Made by a program: the position numbers and the translations under genes | In this document: one piece after another, positions 49,864 through 58,102 of the stretch | How positions within the stretch are numbered: the first letter of the stretch is position 1 | Layout: every line of letters starts with the position of its first letter | The notes under the pieces: generated by a model | Told to the model about the DNA's origin: nothing | Databases searched by the model: none | What the model saw: the letters and a program-made list of their open reading frames with translations, nothing else | NCBI RefSeq assembly: GCF_900106595.1 | Contig: NZ_FNNC01000004.1 | Location: 1 to 64,000 of the forward strand | Direction of reading: 5' to 3' | DNA length: 64,000 nucleotides | Origin: Marinococcus luteus | GTDB taxonomy: Bacteria; Bacillota; Bacilli; Bacillales; Marinococcaceae

Positions 49864-50557
49864 TAGACTTTTCCCCGCCTGTTAACGTTCTGGCAAACGG
49901 CCAGTCTTTTGCATGATAAGCGTCCTCAAAAAACATATACTCGAGCTGGCACCCTTCCATAAACAACGTCCGCCAACGCTGTTTTTCTTCTTCTGCAGCT
50001 GTTTCTGCCAATTCATCGAGGCGGTCAATATATTTGTACATTTCCCGTTCCTCACGGTCTCCGTAAAAACGAATCCAGTCGTTAAACGGATGACTTCCGT
50101 CCGGCTCCACTTCTTTCATCAGCCTTTCACCCACATTCAAATACACCCACGGGCAGGCGAGCGTTACCGCAATCACATCACCAAGTGTCCCCTTTTCGGC
50201 ATGATGCAGCATGTGAAGCACGTAATGCTGGGAGGCTGGAGCAAGCGCATAGCCCTGTAATTCCTCATAAGCCACTCCCGCCTGCTCACACAAATTATGG
50301 TGCGGATGCGTCTCGCTGTTTAACACAAAATCAATGGTATCTTTAAACATGATCATGTCTTCTCTTGACGTACACTTTGTTACCCCGATTGCTTTTGCCT
50401 TTATCATAGCATTTAAGTATTCAAAATCCTGCTTCACGTAATGGACAAGAGATGCCTTTGGCAGTTCTCCTTTCCCGATGCCCTGGACAAACGGGTTTTC
50501 CCAGCAGGCTTCAAAAATATGCTCCGTGTCCTGCCATAAAAGCTCTGAAAATTTCAT
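49853..50557 (-). CDS. tenA: Thiaminase II (TenA), thiamine salvage
   Basis: A 234-residue TenA-family enzyme. The catalytic cysteine is in TLACPWVYLNVGE (near residue 135), and the Tyr/Glu set is in HHAEKGTLGDV and EYMFFEDAYHAKDWP near the C-terminus. It hydrolyses aminomethylpyrimidine to hydroxymethylpyrimidine so that degraded thiamine can be reused; some act on thiamine. It is the first gene of the riboswitch-controlled tenA-ykoEDC operon, with AAGGAGG before the ATG. Confidence 0.93.
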   Translation of the reverse strand: MKFSELLWQDTEHIFEACWENPFVQGIGKGELPKASLVHYVKQDFEYLNAMIKAKAIGVTKCTSREDMIMFKDTIDFVLNSETHPHHNLCEQAGVAYEELQGYALAPASQHYVLHMLHHAEKGTLGDVIAVTLACPWVYLNVGERLMKEVEPDGSHPFNDWIRFYGDREEREMYKYIDRLDELAETAAEEEKQRWRTLFMEGCQLEYMFFEDAYHAKDWPFARTLTGGEKSNAK

Positions 50558-50616
50558 TGTAACTTCCTCCTTTAAATTAGGAGGGAACCACTACGGGAAG
50601 TAAAGACCAATGGGGC

Positions 50617-50648
50617 AAAAAAAGCCACTCCATTGGTGGAGTGGCTTT
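50617..50648 (-). terminator. TPP-riboswitch-associated terminator
   Basis: On the minus strand AAAGCCACTCCA / TGGAGTGGCTTT (12 perfect pairs, loop CCAA) is followed by seven T residues, between the riboswitch and tenA. This is the off-state terminator of the leader. Confidence 0.9.
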
Positions 50649-50699
50649 GAATAAACGTCCTCTATGATAAAGCTGCTGCTTTTGAAATAGACGTATTCT

Positions 50700-50793
50700 G
50701 CCGTCTCCACTTTCCTACGCTGGCCTTAACCAGATCAGGTTCAAAGGGATTAAGGATCGTCCTTATCTCAGCCGTTGCCGGCACCCCTAGTGG
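50700..50793 (-). promoter_or_regulatory. TPP riboswitch (THI element)
   Basis: On the minus strand the conserved core is plain: GGGGTGCC, GGCTGAGAT, CCCTTTGAACCTGATCTGG and CCAGCGTAGGAAAGTGG in the correct order. It precedes the terminator and tenA, so thiamine pyrophosphate turns the salvage and uptake genes off. Confidence 0.97.
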
Positions 50794-50814
50794 ATTCCCT
50801 ATTAAGTTGTCTAC

Positions 50815-50842
50815 ACTTTATCACATTATTTCAGGAAGTCAA
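50815..50842 (-). promoter_or_regulatory. Promoter of the tenA-ykoEDC operon
   Basis: On the minus strand TTGACT (-35) and TAAAGT (-10) are separated by 16 bases, just upstream of the riboswitch. Confidence 0.65.
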
Positions 50843-50893
50843 AGGTTGTTTTTCTGAATGTCCTCCCTTCCCGCATGGCACGGAACCATATGC

Positions 50894-50930
50894 AAAAACC
50901 CTGCAGTATCTGTCTCTGCAGGGTTTTTTT
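50894..50930 (-). terminator. Rho-independent terminator
   Basis: AAAACCCTGCAG / CTGCAGGGTTTT stem with T-runs, after the FMN reductase gene (stop 50935). It serves the minus strand and also works in the other direction. Confidence 0.9.
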
Positions 50931-50934
50931 CATG

Positions 50935-51495
50935 TTACGCGCGGTTCGCTACAGCCCGGGTTTCCTGATAAAAACGTTCAAATTCAGCTACAACATTATC
51001 AAGAAAATCAATCGTTCCCTGGTCCGTTAAATTTCCGTCTTCATCCATTTTTTCATGCACAGCACCAATCAGCACTTCATTTCCAGGCAGTACTTTTGCA
51101 CTCATGCCTGGAGCGCTCAGAATCTGGCGCAGATGCATCTGTGCTTTCACTGTGCCCAGGCCGCCAAGAGAAGCTCCTACAAGCATAGTTGGTTTGCCGG
51201 CAAAGTCGTAATCGACCCGGGAGTTCCAGTCAAGAGCGTTTTTAAGCACCCCGGAGATCGAACCATTATATTCCGGAGTAGCGATAAGTACAGCGTCCGC
51301 TTCACGTACAGAACGCTTGTATTCCTTCACATAGTCCGGAGCGTTGCTTTCCTCATCCTGATCATAGTGCGGAAGATCGCGGATATCCAGAATATCAATA
51401 TCCATGATATCGCTGTAACGGTCCTGCATGTACTCCACTAATTTTCCGTTAAATGATTCCTGGCGGATACTTCCTACGATAGCTGCTACCTTCAT
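50935..51495 (-). CDS. NADPH-dependent FMN reductase family protein
   Basis: A 186-residue flavodoxin-like reductase. GSIRQESFNGKLVEYMQ near the start is the FMN phosphate loop and TPEYNGSISGVLKNALDW (about 75-92) is the family signature. It reduces FMN, azo dyes or quinones with NADPH. Start is placed at 51495, with AAAGG 12 bases upstream; an ATG at 51507 lies directly on that site and is less likely. It is single and ends at a strong terminator. Confidence 0.85.
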   Translation of the reverse strand: MKVAAIVGSIRQESFNGKLVEYMQDRYSDIMDIDILDIRDLPHYDQDEESNAPDYVKEYKRSVREADAVLIATPEYNGSISGVLKNALDWNSRVDYDFAGKPTMLVGASLGGLGTVKAQMHLRQILSAPGMSAKVLPGNEVLIGAVHEKMDEDGNLTDQGTIDFLDNVVAEFERFYQETRAVANRA

Positions 51496-51560
51496 TTGAG
51501 CTTTCATCCTTTCGTGTTAAGCTTTACCTTAACTATCATACACACACGTTATCGGCTGTT

Positions 51561-52865
51561 TCAAGTTATATGCTTACTTTTTGTAAGTGCCTGCTGCAGA
51601 GCCGTATTCTTTTCCCGGACACGCTCCTGCCAGTATTCTTCGTCCCAGTCTGCAAGCTGTCCGTCTTCGACAGCATGCTCCATATAACGGGAGAATGACT
51701 CTACTTCTTTTAAAACCGAGGAGTTTCCCGTTTTCACGAGCATCGTCAGTGCTTCCATGCAGGCCCCCATCACTGAAATATCTTCGCGGCCGTAAAGTCT
51801 GATCTGGTAAAAGCTTTTGTATAAATACTCTCTAAAGGGTTTTACAGGCAGGAATAGCCGCAGATGACCCTCATTATCGGCAAAATATTGATCGTTTTTG
51901 TGTTCATGGCTGAGTTCGGAGAGCAGCGCACCAATACGGTTTATGCAGTTGGCTGCTGTATGTGGATCGTTGATTGCCGGGGAAATGGCCCGCAGTGCTA
52001 TTTCCACAATTTTCTGCATGGAGAATTCAATGTCCTGAACATTACTTCTTTCTTCTCCCACCAGTACAAAGCCTCTCAGTTTTTCCGGGGAAAAACGCCG
52101 CCTGGACCAGCAGCGAAATAAAGGTTCACCCTGATGAACATAATCTCCCACCTGAAACAAGCATTCGACGACGGCTTCCTGCTGCTCGGCCCAGGTAATC
52201 AGTTCAGGCATTTTCACCATATTCGTATACCCTGAACGCTCGGCATGAACGATCGTTTCTTCGTCATTTCGGAAATCGTCGTTCCATTCACTGAAGCTGT
52301 TCACTCCAGAATAAGTGTAGGCATCCCGAATTACCCTGGAAGCATCGGACCGTATGTGGCTGATTAAATGATTCACCTGAAGCCACTGGGTGGAGTGATA
52401 AATAAAGATAATAAAAAAGGCCAGGCAGCCAAGCGCCACAAGCACTGTCAGCATAGGCATCAAGATTTGGCTGTTGCCTTCGCTTGAAAAAAGCAGCATG
52501 TTTACCAGGGTGAACAGTACTCCAAACGTAAATACCCCGAGCGTATGCTGCGTCGTCGGGCTCTTCATAAAATCCTGCAGGGCTCTTGGCGTAAACTGGG
52601 TCGCATACGTTGTCAGAACGACCATTATCGAAGAAAAGCTGATAGTTGTCAGTGTCAGCAACGCCGTCACTAATGCACTATACAAGGAAGTAGCGGTATT
52701 ATTTTCTACAAGCAGCATAGAAGGCACATTGTTATAAACAGGACGCAGCAACTGCTGATCCATGATAGAAGTTCCTATTACTATAATTAAACTAAGAATG
52801 CCATAACAGCCCGGAATGAACCAAAACTTATCCCTGATCTGTACATACCATTTCTGCTGCTTCAT
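51561..52865 (-). CDS. DUF2254 membrane protein
   Basis: A 434-residue protein of the DUF2254 family. Four hydrophobic segments lie in the first 160 residues (with SLYSALVTALLTLTTISFSS and VVLTTYATQFTPRALQDF as family blocks), followed by a soluble domain of about 270 residues with the block ALRAISPAINDPHTAANCIN near 280-299. No enzyme activity is established that I know of. It lies in the cytoplasmic membrane. No operon partner. Confidence 0.82.
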   Translation of the reverse strand: MKQQKWYVQIRDKFWFIPGCYGILSLIIVIGTSIMDQQLLRPVYNNVPSMLLVENNTATSLYSALVTALLTLTTISFSSIMVVLTTYATQFTPRALQDFMKSPTTQHTLGVFTFGVLFTLVNMLLFSSEGNSQILMPMLTVLVALGCLAFFIIFIYHSTQWLQVNHLISHIRSDASRVIRDAYTYSGVNSFSEWNDDFRNDEETIVHAERSGYTNMVKMPELITWAEQQEAVVECLFQVGDYVHQGEPLFRCWSRRRFSPEKLRGFVLVGEERSNVQDIEFSMQKIVEIALRAISPAINDPHTAANCINRIGALLSELSHEHKNDQYFADNEGHLRLFLPVKPFREYLYKSFYQIRLYGREDISVMGACMEALTMLVKTGNSSVLKEVESFSRYMEHAVEDGQLADWDEEYWQERVREKNTALQQALTKSKHIT

Positions 52866-52982
52866 GATTTTCCTCCATTTCTATCGTGCAATTCCGCAAT
52901 TATAAAGGAAATCATCAAACAATGCATTTCTAATACGAATGTTTTACAATAGTATTTGATACTGAATAAAAGGAGACAGACG

Positions 52983-53738
52983 ATGGTAACGTTAAAGACA
53001 GAACGAGAAATTGAGCTTATGCACGAAGCAGGAAAAATTCTTGCCGCCTGTCATAAAGAAATCGCCAAAATGGTAAAACCCGGCGTCACCACTAAACAAA
53101 TTGACGATTTTGTCGAAAAATTTCTGGCAGAGCGCGGTGCCACTCCTGAACAAAAAGGCTTTCAAGGATACAAATACGCAACCTGCGCCTCGGTAAATGA
53201 TGAAATCTGCCATGGTTTTCCGAGAGCCCGTCCTCTCGAAAACGGAGATCTCGTTACAATCGATATGGTTGTGAATTTAAACGGAGCTCTGGCGGATTCC
53301 GCCTGGACCTATGCCGTTGGGGAAGTAAGCAGTGAACTCGAACGGCTGATGGAGGTTACAGAATCATCTTTATATAAAGGTATTGAACAGGCCAAAGCCG
53401 GCAACCGGATCGGTGATATCGGACATGCGATTCAAACATATGTCGAAAATGAAGGCTTTTCGGTCGTCCGGGACTTTACCGGGCACGGCATCGGGCCCAC
53501 TCTCCACGAAGATCCGCAAATTCCTCATTTCGGTGCCCCCGGCAAAGGCGGACGCTTAAAACCAGGCCATGTTATTACTATCGAACCCATGGTTAACACT
53601 GGCGGATGGCAAAGCAAAATGACCTCCAACGGGTGGACCGCCACCACCCGGGACGGAGGACATTCCGCCCAGTATGAGCACACCATTGCGATTACAAAAG
53701 AAGGCCCGGTTATTTTAACGGGCCAGGAAAGCATATAA
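52983..53738 (+). CDS. map: Type I methionine aminopeptidase
   Basis: A 251-residue metallo-aminopeptidase that removes the initiator methionine. Start ATG at 52983 follows AAAAGGAG; an in-frame start at 52956 lacks a site. Metal ligands are visible in order: Asp in VTIDMVV, Asp in ALADSAWTY, His in GHGIGPTLHEDP, Glu in TIEPM and Glu in QYEHTIAI. It is not in the usual secY-adk-map operon, so it is probably a second, stand-alone copy. It ends at a bidirectional terminator. Confidence 0.93.
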   Translation: MVTLKTEREIELMHEAGKILAACHKEIAKMVKPGVTTKQIDDFVEKFLAERGATPEQKGFQGYKYATCASVNDEICHGFPRARPLENGDLVTIDMVVNLNGALADSAWTYAVGEVSSELERLMEVTESSLYKGIEQAKAGNRIGDIGHAIQTYVENEGFSVVRDFTGHGIGPTLHEDPQIPHFGAPGKGGRLKPGHVITIEPMVNTGGWQSKMTSNGWTATTRDGGHSAQYEHTIAITKEGPVILTGQESI

Positions 53739-53743
53739 ACATT

Positions 53744-53774
53744 AAAAAGCGCGGCCATTATGGTCCGCGCTTTT
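53744..53774. terminator. Bidirectional rho-independent terminator
   Basis: AAAAGCGCGGCCAT / ATGGTCCGCGCTTTT stem between the convergent map and small-protein genes. Confidence 0.88.
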
Positions 53775-53780
53775 CATCAC

Positions 53781-53939
53781 TTATAAATTTTCAATTTTAT
53801 TGTCTTCATAGTCCTGCTGACGTGCTGCTTCGACCTGCATGATGTTTTCAATCGTGCGAACCGATTCCTCTACGCTCATGCTGTGAGACTGCTGCATCCC
53901 TTTGTCGATCATTTCAGTTGTGTTCAGTTGACTGTTTGT
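53781..53939 (-). CDS. Small hypothetical protein (52 residues)
   Basis: A 52-residue, charged, helix-prone protein beginning (TTG start) TNSQLNTTEMIDKGMQQSHS and ending YEDNKIENL. AAAGGAGG lies ten bases before the TTG at 53939. A longer reading from an ATG at 53996 would add a hydrophobic start but has no ribosome site. No cysteine, no signal. I recognise no family. It is convergent with map and shares its terminator. Confidence 0.5.
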   Translation of the reverse strand, partial: TNSQLNTTEMIDKGMQQSHSMSVEESVRTIENIMQVEAARQQDYEDNKIENL

Positions 53940-54043
53940 CAAAACAATAATGCCTCCTTTGAGTATGTTTACATAATAAACCATTCTCCAATGCATTTCA
54001 ACCGAAAATTTTATTTTTTCTGATTAATGAAAATAGTTGTAAA

Positions 54044-54080
54044 ACAAAAAGAAGCCGGCTGGATTATGCAGCCGGCTTCC
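54044..54080 (-). terminator. Rho-independent terminator
   Basis: GAAGCCGGCT / AGCCGGCTTC stem followed by TTTTTG on the minus strand, just after the DUF59 gene stop. Confidence 0.88.
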
Positions 54081-54086
54081 CTTTAA

Positions 54087-54422
54087 TCAATCCGGAATAC
54101 CTAAGGCGATTTTTGCGTAACGGGACATTTTGTCTTTACTCCAAGGTGGATTCCAAACAATGTCCACGTCCACTTCGCTGATTTCTCCGTATTCCTTTAA
54201 ATCATTCATGGCGAAATTAATATCGTTAACGATTGTGCCTGCAAGTGGGCAGCCCATTGCGGTCAGGGTCATTTCGATATTCGCCTGTCTGTCGTCATCA
54301 ACTGTTACTGTATACACAAGTCCCAGGTTTACGATATCAATACCGAGCTCCGGATCAATTACATTTTCCAGTTCCGCCCAAACTCGTTCTTCCAATTCTC
54401 TTTTTTCTTCTGTTTCTGGCAT
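54087..54422 (-). CDS. DUF59 (PaaD/MIP18-type) metal-sulphur cluster assembly factor
   Basis: A 111-residue DUF59 protein. The ATG at 54422 follows GGAGGTGA; a longer ORF upstream has no site. The block VIDPELGIDIVNLGLVY near residue 21-37 and MTLTAMGCPLAGTIVNDI (with a conserved Cys) are the family hallmarks. DUF59 proteins help to insert iron-sulphur clusters into target enzymes. It is a single gene here, not beside suf genes. Confidence 0.88.
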   Translation of the reverse strand: MPETEEKRELEERVWAELENVIDPELGIDIVNLGLVYTVTVDDDRQANIEMTLTAMGCPLAGTIVNDINFAMNDLKEYGEISEVDVDIVWNPPWSKDKMSRYAKIALGIPD

Positions 54423-54639
54423 GGAAGCTTCACCTCCTACTTTCTGTATTAACCTTATCAAAAATTGCGTTCCCCTGAAACCAATATGCTTGAATTTCAT
54501 AGGAAGAATTAATAGCATGAAATTGTTATAGGCAATCTATAAAGGGGTAAGTGTAAAAAGCGTAAGCAAAGTTCTTGAATCTGTTCGTAAAAAAATATAG
54601 AATATGAATCGCTATAAGAAAGGAATGAGGAGTGCGTTG

Positions 54640-55026
54640 ATGCTTTTTTGGCTTAGTATTACCATAGTTGTTATTGTTCCCGTTATGATACCGGCATTTA
54701 AACGCTGGATGCCTGTTTTACGCGTTCCTTGTTCTTCCCTTCCTCAAAGTCAGGAGACCGCGGCCCACATTCTGGACGTCCGCGAATACCAGGAATCAGA
54801 CCGCAATCCGATACGCGGAGCGTTTGCTCTTCCGTATCCGTATTTAAAAAGACATTTACAGACCGTACCGAAACAAGAAGTATTTCTCGTAGCTCCTGAT
54901 AAGGTTTCACGAAATCTCAGCACCCGGCTCCTTTTGAAAAACGGCTTTACCGTCACCGGCTACGCCGTGGTGCGAAGAGGCGAGCAGGGCTATCCGCCAG
55001 TGAAACTCCCATGCAGCGGTTCGTAA
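54640..55026 (+). CDS. Membrane-anchored rhodanese-like protein without catalytic cysteine
   Basis: A 128-residue protein: one N-terminal membrane helix (residues about 3-20) and a rhodanese-like domain (ILDVREYQESDRNPIRGAFA, then the VFLVAPDKVSRN loop). In true rhodaneses that loop begins with the sulphur-carrying cysteine; here it is VAPDK, so persulphide transfer at that place is not possible. Cysteines lie elsewhere (near 31 and in PCSGS at the end). The ATG at 54640 follows GAGGAG with seven bases; an earlier ATG at 54604 is less suited. Single gene, own terminator. Confidence 0.75.
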   Translation: MLFWLSITIVVIVPVMIPAFKRWMPVLRVPCSSLPQSQETAAHILDVREYQESDRNPIRGAFALPYPYLKRHLQTVPKQEVFLVAPDKVSRNLSTRLLLKNGFTVTGYAVVRRGEQGYPPVKLPCSGS

Positions 55027-55034
55027 TATTTACA

Positions 55035-55077
55035 TAAAGCAGGCAGTCGGTTTAGCGGCTGCCTGCTTTATGTTTTA
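55035..55077 (+). terminator. Rho-independent terminator
   Basis: TAAAGCAGGCAG / CTGCCTGCTTTA stem followed by a T-rich tract, after the rhodanese-like gene. Confidence 0.88.
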
Positions 55078-55107
55078 TTCATTTAACTTTTTTATCTTTT
55101 AATCAAA

Positions 55108-55144
55108 AATAACGGTTCAGGTTTCACAGCCTGAACCGTTACTT
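55108..55144 (-). terminator. Rho-independent terminator
   Basis: TAACGGTTCAGG / CCTGAACCGTTA stem, 24 bases after the stop of the 100-residue ORF (minus strand), with a T-rich tail (TTTTTGATT). Confidence 0.8.
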
Positions 55145-55165
55145 ATTCTTAACTATCGTTCCGTC

Positions 55166-55468
55166 TTACGAAAAACCGTTTAACGGACCGGTTCCTACAA
55201 GCGTTACTACATCTTCATTGGCCACACCGGCGTTGTCAAGTGCTTCCACCGACACGAGGCCGTACATGCTTCCTTTATCGGTTTCAAATGTTAAATGCTT
55301 CTTTTCGTTATTTTTTAAGGCATCTGTGAAGAAACGCTGATTCTCGACTCCGTACAGCTTCACTTCCCAATCCTCTCCGTTATCATCACGAACCTCTAAT
55401 TCACCATCCGTATAACGGAGTTGTTCCTTATCATCTGTAAAAACTTCATCTACTTTTACTTTTTTCAT
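55166..55468 (-). CDS. Acidic hypothetical protein
   Basis: A 100-residue acidic soluble protein, rich in Asp/Glu and Lys (KKVKVDEVFTDDKEQLRYTD at the start), with no transmembrane segment and no cysteine. GGAGGACTAGACA precedes the ATG. No family recognised. It is a single gene with its own terminator. The beta-rich pattern is compatible with a small OB-like or heat-shock-like fold, but this is speculation. Confidence 0.6.
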   Translation of the reverse strand: MKKVKVDEVFTDDKEQLRYTDGELEVRDDNGEDWEVKLYGVENQRFFTDALKNNEKKHLTFETDKGSMYGLVSVEALDNAGVANEDVVTLVGTGPLNGFS

Positions 55469-55706
55469 TGTCTAGTCCTCCTTCATCCGATTACGTCTAC
55501 CTATACGAATGCCCGAATCTTTTATCCCTGAAACATCATATTTTAATTCTTTTAAAGAAATTGTTGTTGTTCTCCTCTGGAAATTTTCACAATTTTTACA
55601 AAACATGTACCCAATTTATTAATTTTATAGTAAACTTTTCTAACAAACTGTTCACGTCTTTATAACATCTTATGTACAGTTACACTATGGAAAGGAGTTT
55701 TTACAT

Positions 55707-57083
55707 ATGTCAGGTTTTATGAACAGCGTTGAAGAATTACTAACCACTATCAGCGGCATTGTGTGGGGGCCGCCATTTTTAATTCTTATTTTGGGAACAG
55801 GTATCTTTTTAACAGTCCGTTTAGGGTTTTTGCAATTTTCTACTCTTCCTTATGCCTTAAAGCTTGCCTTTTCCAAGCAGGACAAAAAATCAGAGGGGGA
55901 CATTTCCCACTTTCAATCGCTGATGACCGCTCTGGCAGCCACTGTCGGAACTGGTAACATCGCAGGCGTTGCTACAGCGGTAGTAATTGGCGGCCCTGGC
56001 GCTGTATTCTGGATGTGGATCAGTGCACTCTTTGGAATGGCTACAAAATACGGAGAAGCTATTCTGGCTGTTAAGTACCGGGTTCAAGATGAACGGGGCC
56101 GCATGGCCGGCGGACCGATGTACTACATAGAAAAAGGGCTCGGATGGAAATGGCTGGCCGTCCTGTTTGCCGTATTTGCTGCGATTGCTGCATTCGGGAT
56201 CGGCAACACCGTTCAATCCAACTCTGTTGCCGATGTGCTGGATTCCAACTGGAACGTGCCTACCTGGATCACCGGTATTGCGCTCAGTATTTTAACCGGG
56301 GTTGTGATTCTTGGCGGCATCAAATCCATTGGCCGGGTAGTTTCATTTATTGTACCGATTATGGCTGTCTTTTATGTGGTCGGTGGCCTGATTGTTATTT
56401 TTGGCAACCTGGATCTCGTTCCGGCCGCAGTCGGCTCAATCGTTTCCGATGCATTCACCGGTCAGGCTGCAGCCGGTGGAGCTGTAGGGGTTGTGATTCA
56501 GTACGGGGTGGCCCGCGGGGTTTTCTCCAACGAAGCAGGCCTTGGTTCGGCACCAATTGCAGCAGCCGCAGCCCGTACCGACTACCCGGGCCGGCAGGCT
56601 CTCGTCTCCATGACCCAGGTTTTTATTGATACAATCATTATTTGTTCCATTACCGGTATCTCTCTCGTGATGGGCCAAAGCTTTGTGAGTGGTGACTTAG
56701 ACGGTGCACCGCTTACTGCCGCCACATTTGAACACTTTTTAGGACCTGCTGGAAGTATTATTGTTTCTGTTGGGCTCATTTTCTTCGCCTATTCTACTAT
56801 TTTGGGCTGGTCTTACTACGGAGAACGCTGTATTTATTATCTTTTCAACACGTATAAGGCTGTTTTTGCCTACCGCGTTGTTTTCGTTATCGCTGTATTC
56901 TTTGGTGCTGTGGTTCAGTTCGGAATTGTCTGGTCGCTTGCAGACACTATGAACGGCCTGATGGCGGCTCCAAACCTGATCGCCCTCCTGGGGCTTTCCG
57001 GAGTCATCACCGCGGAAACGGTCCGCTTCCGTAAGCGAATGAAGGAAGAAAAGAACGGTACAGCTACCTGGAACAAGTCATAA
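55707..57083 (+). CDS. Alanine/glycine:cation symporter (AGCS family)
   Basis: A 458-residue carrier with about 11 hydrophobic segments. The family signature GTGNIAGVATAVVIGGPGAV (near residue 77-96) and VARGVFSNEAGLGSAPIAAA (near 268-287) are intact. It imports Ala or Gly with Na+ (or H+). GGAAAGGAG precedes the ATG. It stands alone and ends at a bidirectional terminator. Confidence 0.93.
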   Translation: MSGFMNSVEELLTTISGIVWGPPFLILILGTGIFLTVRLGFLQFSTLPYALKLAFSKQDKKSEGDISHFQSLMTALAATVGTGNIAGVATAVVIGGPGAVFWMWISALFGMATKYGEAILAVKYRVQDERGRMAGGPMYYIEKGLGWKWLAVLFAVFAAIAAFGIGNTVQSNSVADVLDSNWNVPTWITGIALSILTGVVILGGIKSIGRVVSFIVPIMAVFYVVGGLIVIFGNLDLVPAAVGSIVSDAFTGQAAAGGAVGVVIQYGVARGVFSNEAGLGSAPIAAAAARTDYPGRQALVSMTQVFIDTIIICSITGISLVMGQSFVSGDLDGAPLTAATFEHFLGPAGSIIVSVGLIFFAYSTILGWSYYGERCIYYLFNTYKAVFAYRVVFVIAVFFGAVVQFGIVWSLADTMNGLMAAPNLIALLGLSGVITAETVRFRKRMKEEKNGTATWNKS

Positions 57084-57090
57084 TACAACT

Positions 57091-57134
57091 AAAGCATCTC
57101 ACGAGCCTGAAACGGGCTCGTGAGATGCTTTTTA
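57091..57134. terminator. Bidirectional rho-independent terminator
   Basis: AAAGCATCTCACGAGCC / GGGCTCGTGAGATGCTTT stem between the convergent AGCS and hydroxyacid dehydrogenase genes; the stem reaches the last codon of the latter. Confidence 0.92.
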
Positions 57135-58100
57135 TTTTCCGGGCGCTTCATGCGTCAATGACAGCCCATGGAGTCCCTGTAAAATATGGTCTGCAGTCAT
57201 ATCCGCCATCTGCCGGCGTGTTTTTTCGCTGGCACTGCCGATATGAGGGAGCGCCACAACGTTCGACAGGCTGAGAAGTGGATGGTCTGCACCGATAGGT
57301 TCGTTTTCAAAGACATCCAGACCCGCGCTGAAAATCTCTCCCTCCCGAAGCGCATTCACCAGTGCCTTCTCATCCACAGTCGTCCCTCTGGAAGTGTTAA
57401 TAAACACGGCTGTTTTTTTCATTTTACGAAAAGCTTCCGCGTTTATCAGTTTTTCTGTTTCCGGTGTGGCTGGAGCCAGCACGCAGATAAAGTCAGCCTG
57501 TTCCAATAGTTCATCCAGTTCAGCGTATACAGCACCCGTCCGTTCTTCCGCTTCCCGCTTCCGTGAACGATTATGGTACAGTATGTTCATATCAAATCCA
57601 CCAGCCCGTTTAGCCACTGCTTCTCCAATACGACCCATGCCGATAATCCCGAGTGTGGCACCGTAAATATCCTGTCCCGTAAATGCAAACGGCGCCCAGG
57701 ACCCCCATTCATTCTTCCGGATAGTATCCATGGCTTCCGGCAGTCTCCGTGCTGCGGCCATCAATAAAGCAAAAGTGAGATCCGCTGTCGTTTCTGTCAG
57801 TACGCCGGGAGTATGAGCCACTTTAACCCCCTTTTCCTCTGCCGCTTCGAGATCAATGTTATTATATCCGACTGCCATCGTTGCTATTATTTTTAACCGC
57901 GGCGCCTGTTCAATAACGTTTCTTGTCACCGGCTCCGATACGGTACAGAACAAACCGTCTGCTTCCGCTGTTCTCCGGACTAATTCCTCTTCGGGCACCG
58001 CTTCGTTTTTATTCCACACATCCAGCGTAGCTTCCTGTTCGAGCTTTTCCGTCAGCCAGTGAGGCATTGGCCTTGTAATAAAAACATGTGGTTTTGTCAT
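57132..58100 (-). CDS. D-2-hydroxyacid dehydrogenase (glyoxylate/hydroxypyruvate reductase-like)
   Basis: A 322-residue NAD(P)-dependent D-2-hydroxyacid dehydrogenase. The ATG at 58100 follows AAAGGAGAGG. The nucleotide fold has GIIGMGRIGEAVAKR; the catalytic set is Arg in INTSRGTTVDE, Glu in GLDVFENEP and His in LPHIGSASE. It reduces glyoxylate or hydroxypyruvate, or oxidises D-glycerate. It overlaps or abuts the PrmA-like gene upstream (stop at 58103), so they form a two-gene operon. Confidence 0.9.
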   Translation of the reverse strand: MTKPHVFITRPMPHWLTEKLEQEATLDVWNKNEAVPEEELVRRTAEADGLFCTVSEPVTRNVIEQAPRLKIIATMAVGYNNIDLEAAEEKGVKVAHTPGVLTETTADLTFALLMAAARRLPEAMDTIRKNEWGSWAPFAFTGQDIYGATLGIIGMGRIGEAVAKRAGGFDMNILYHNRSRKREAEERTGAVYAELDELLEQADFICVLAPATPETEKLINAEAFRKMKKTAVFINTSRGTTVDEKALVNALREGEIFSAGLDVFENEPIGADHPLLSLSNVVALPHIGSASEKTRRQMADMTADHILQGLHGLSLTHEAPGK

Positions 58101-58102
58101 CC

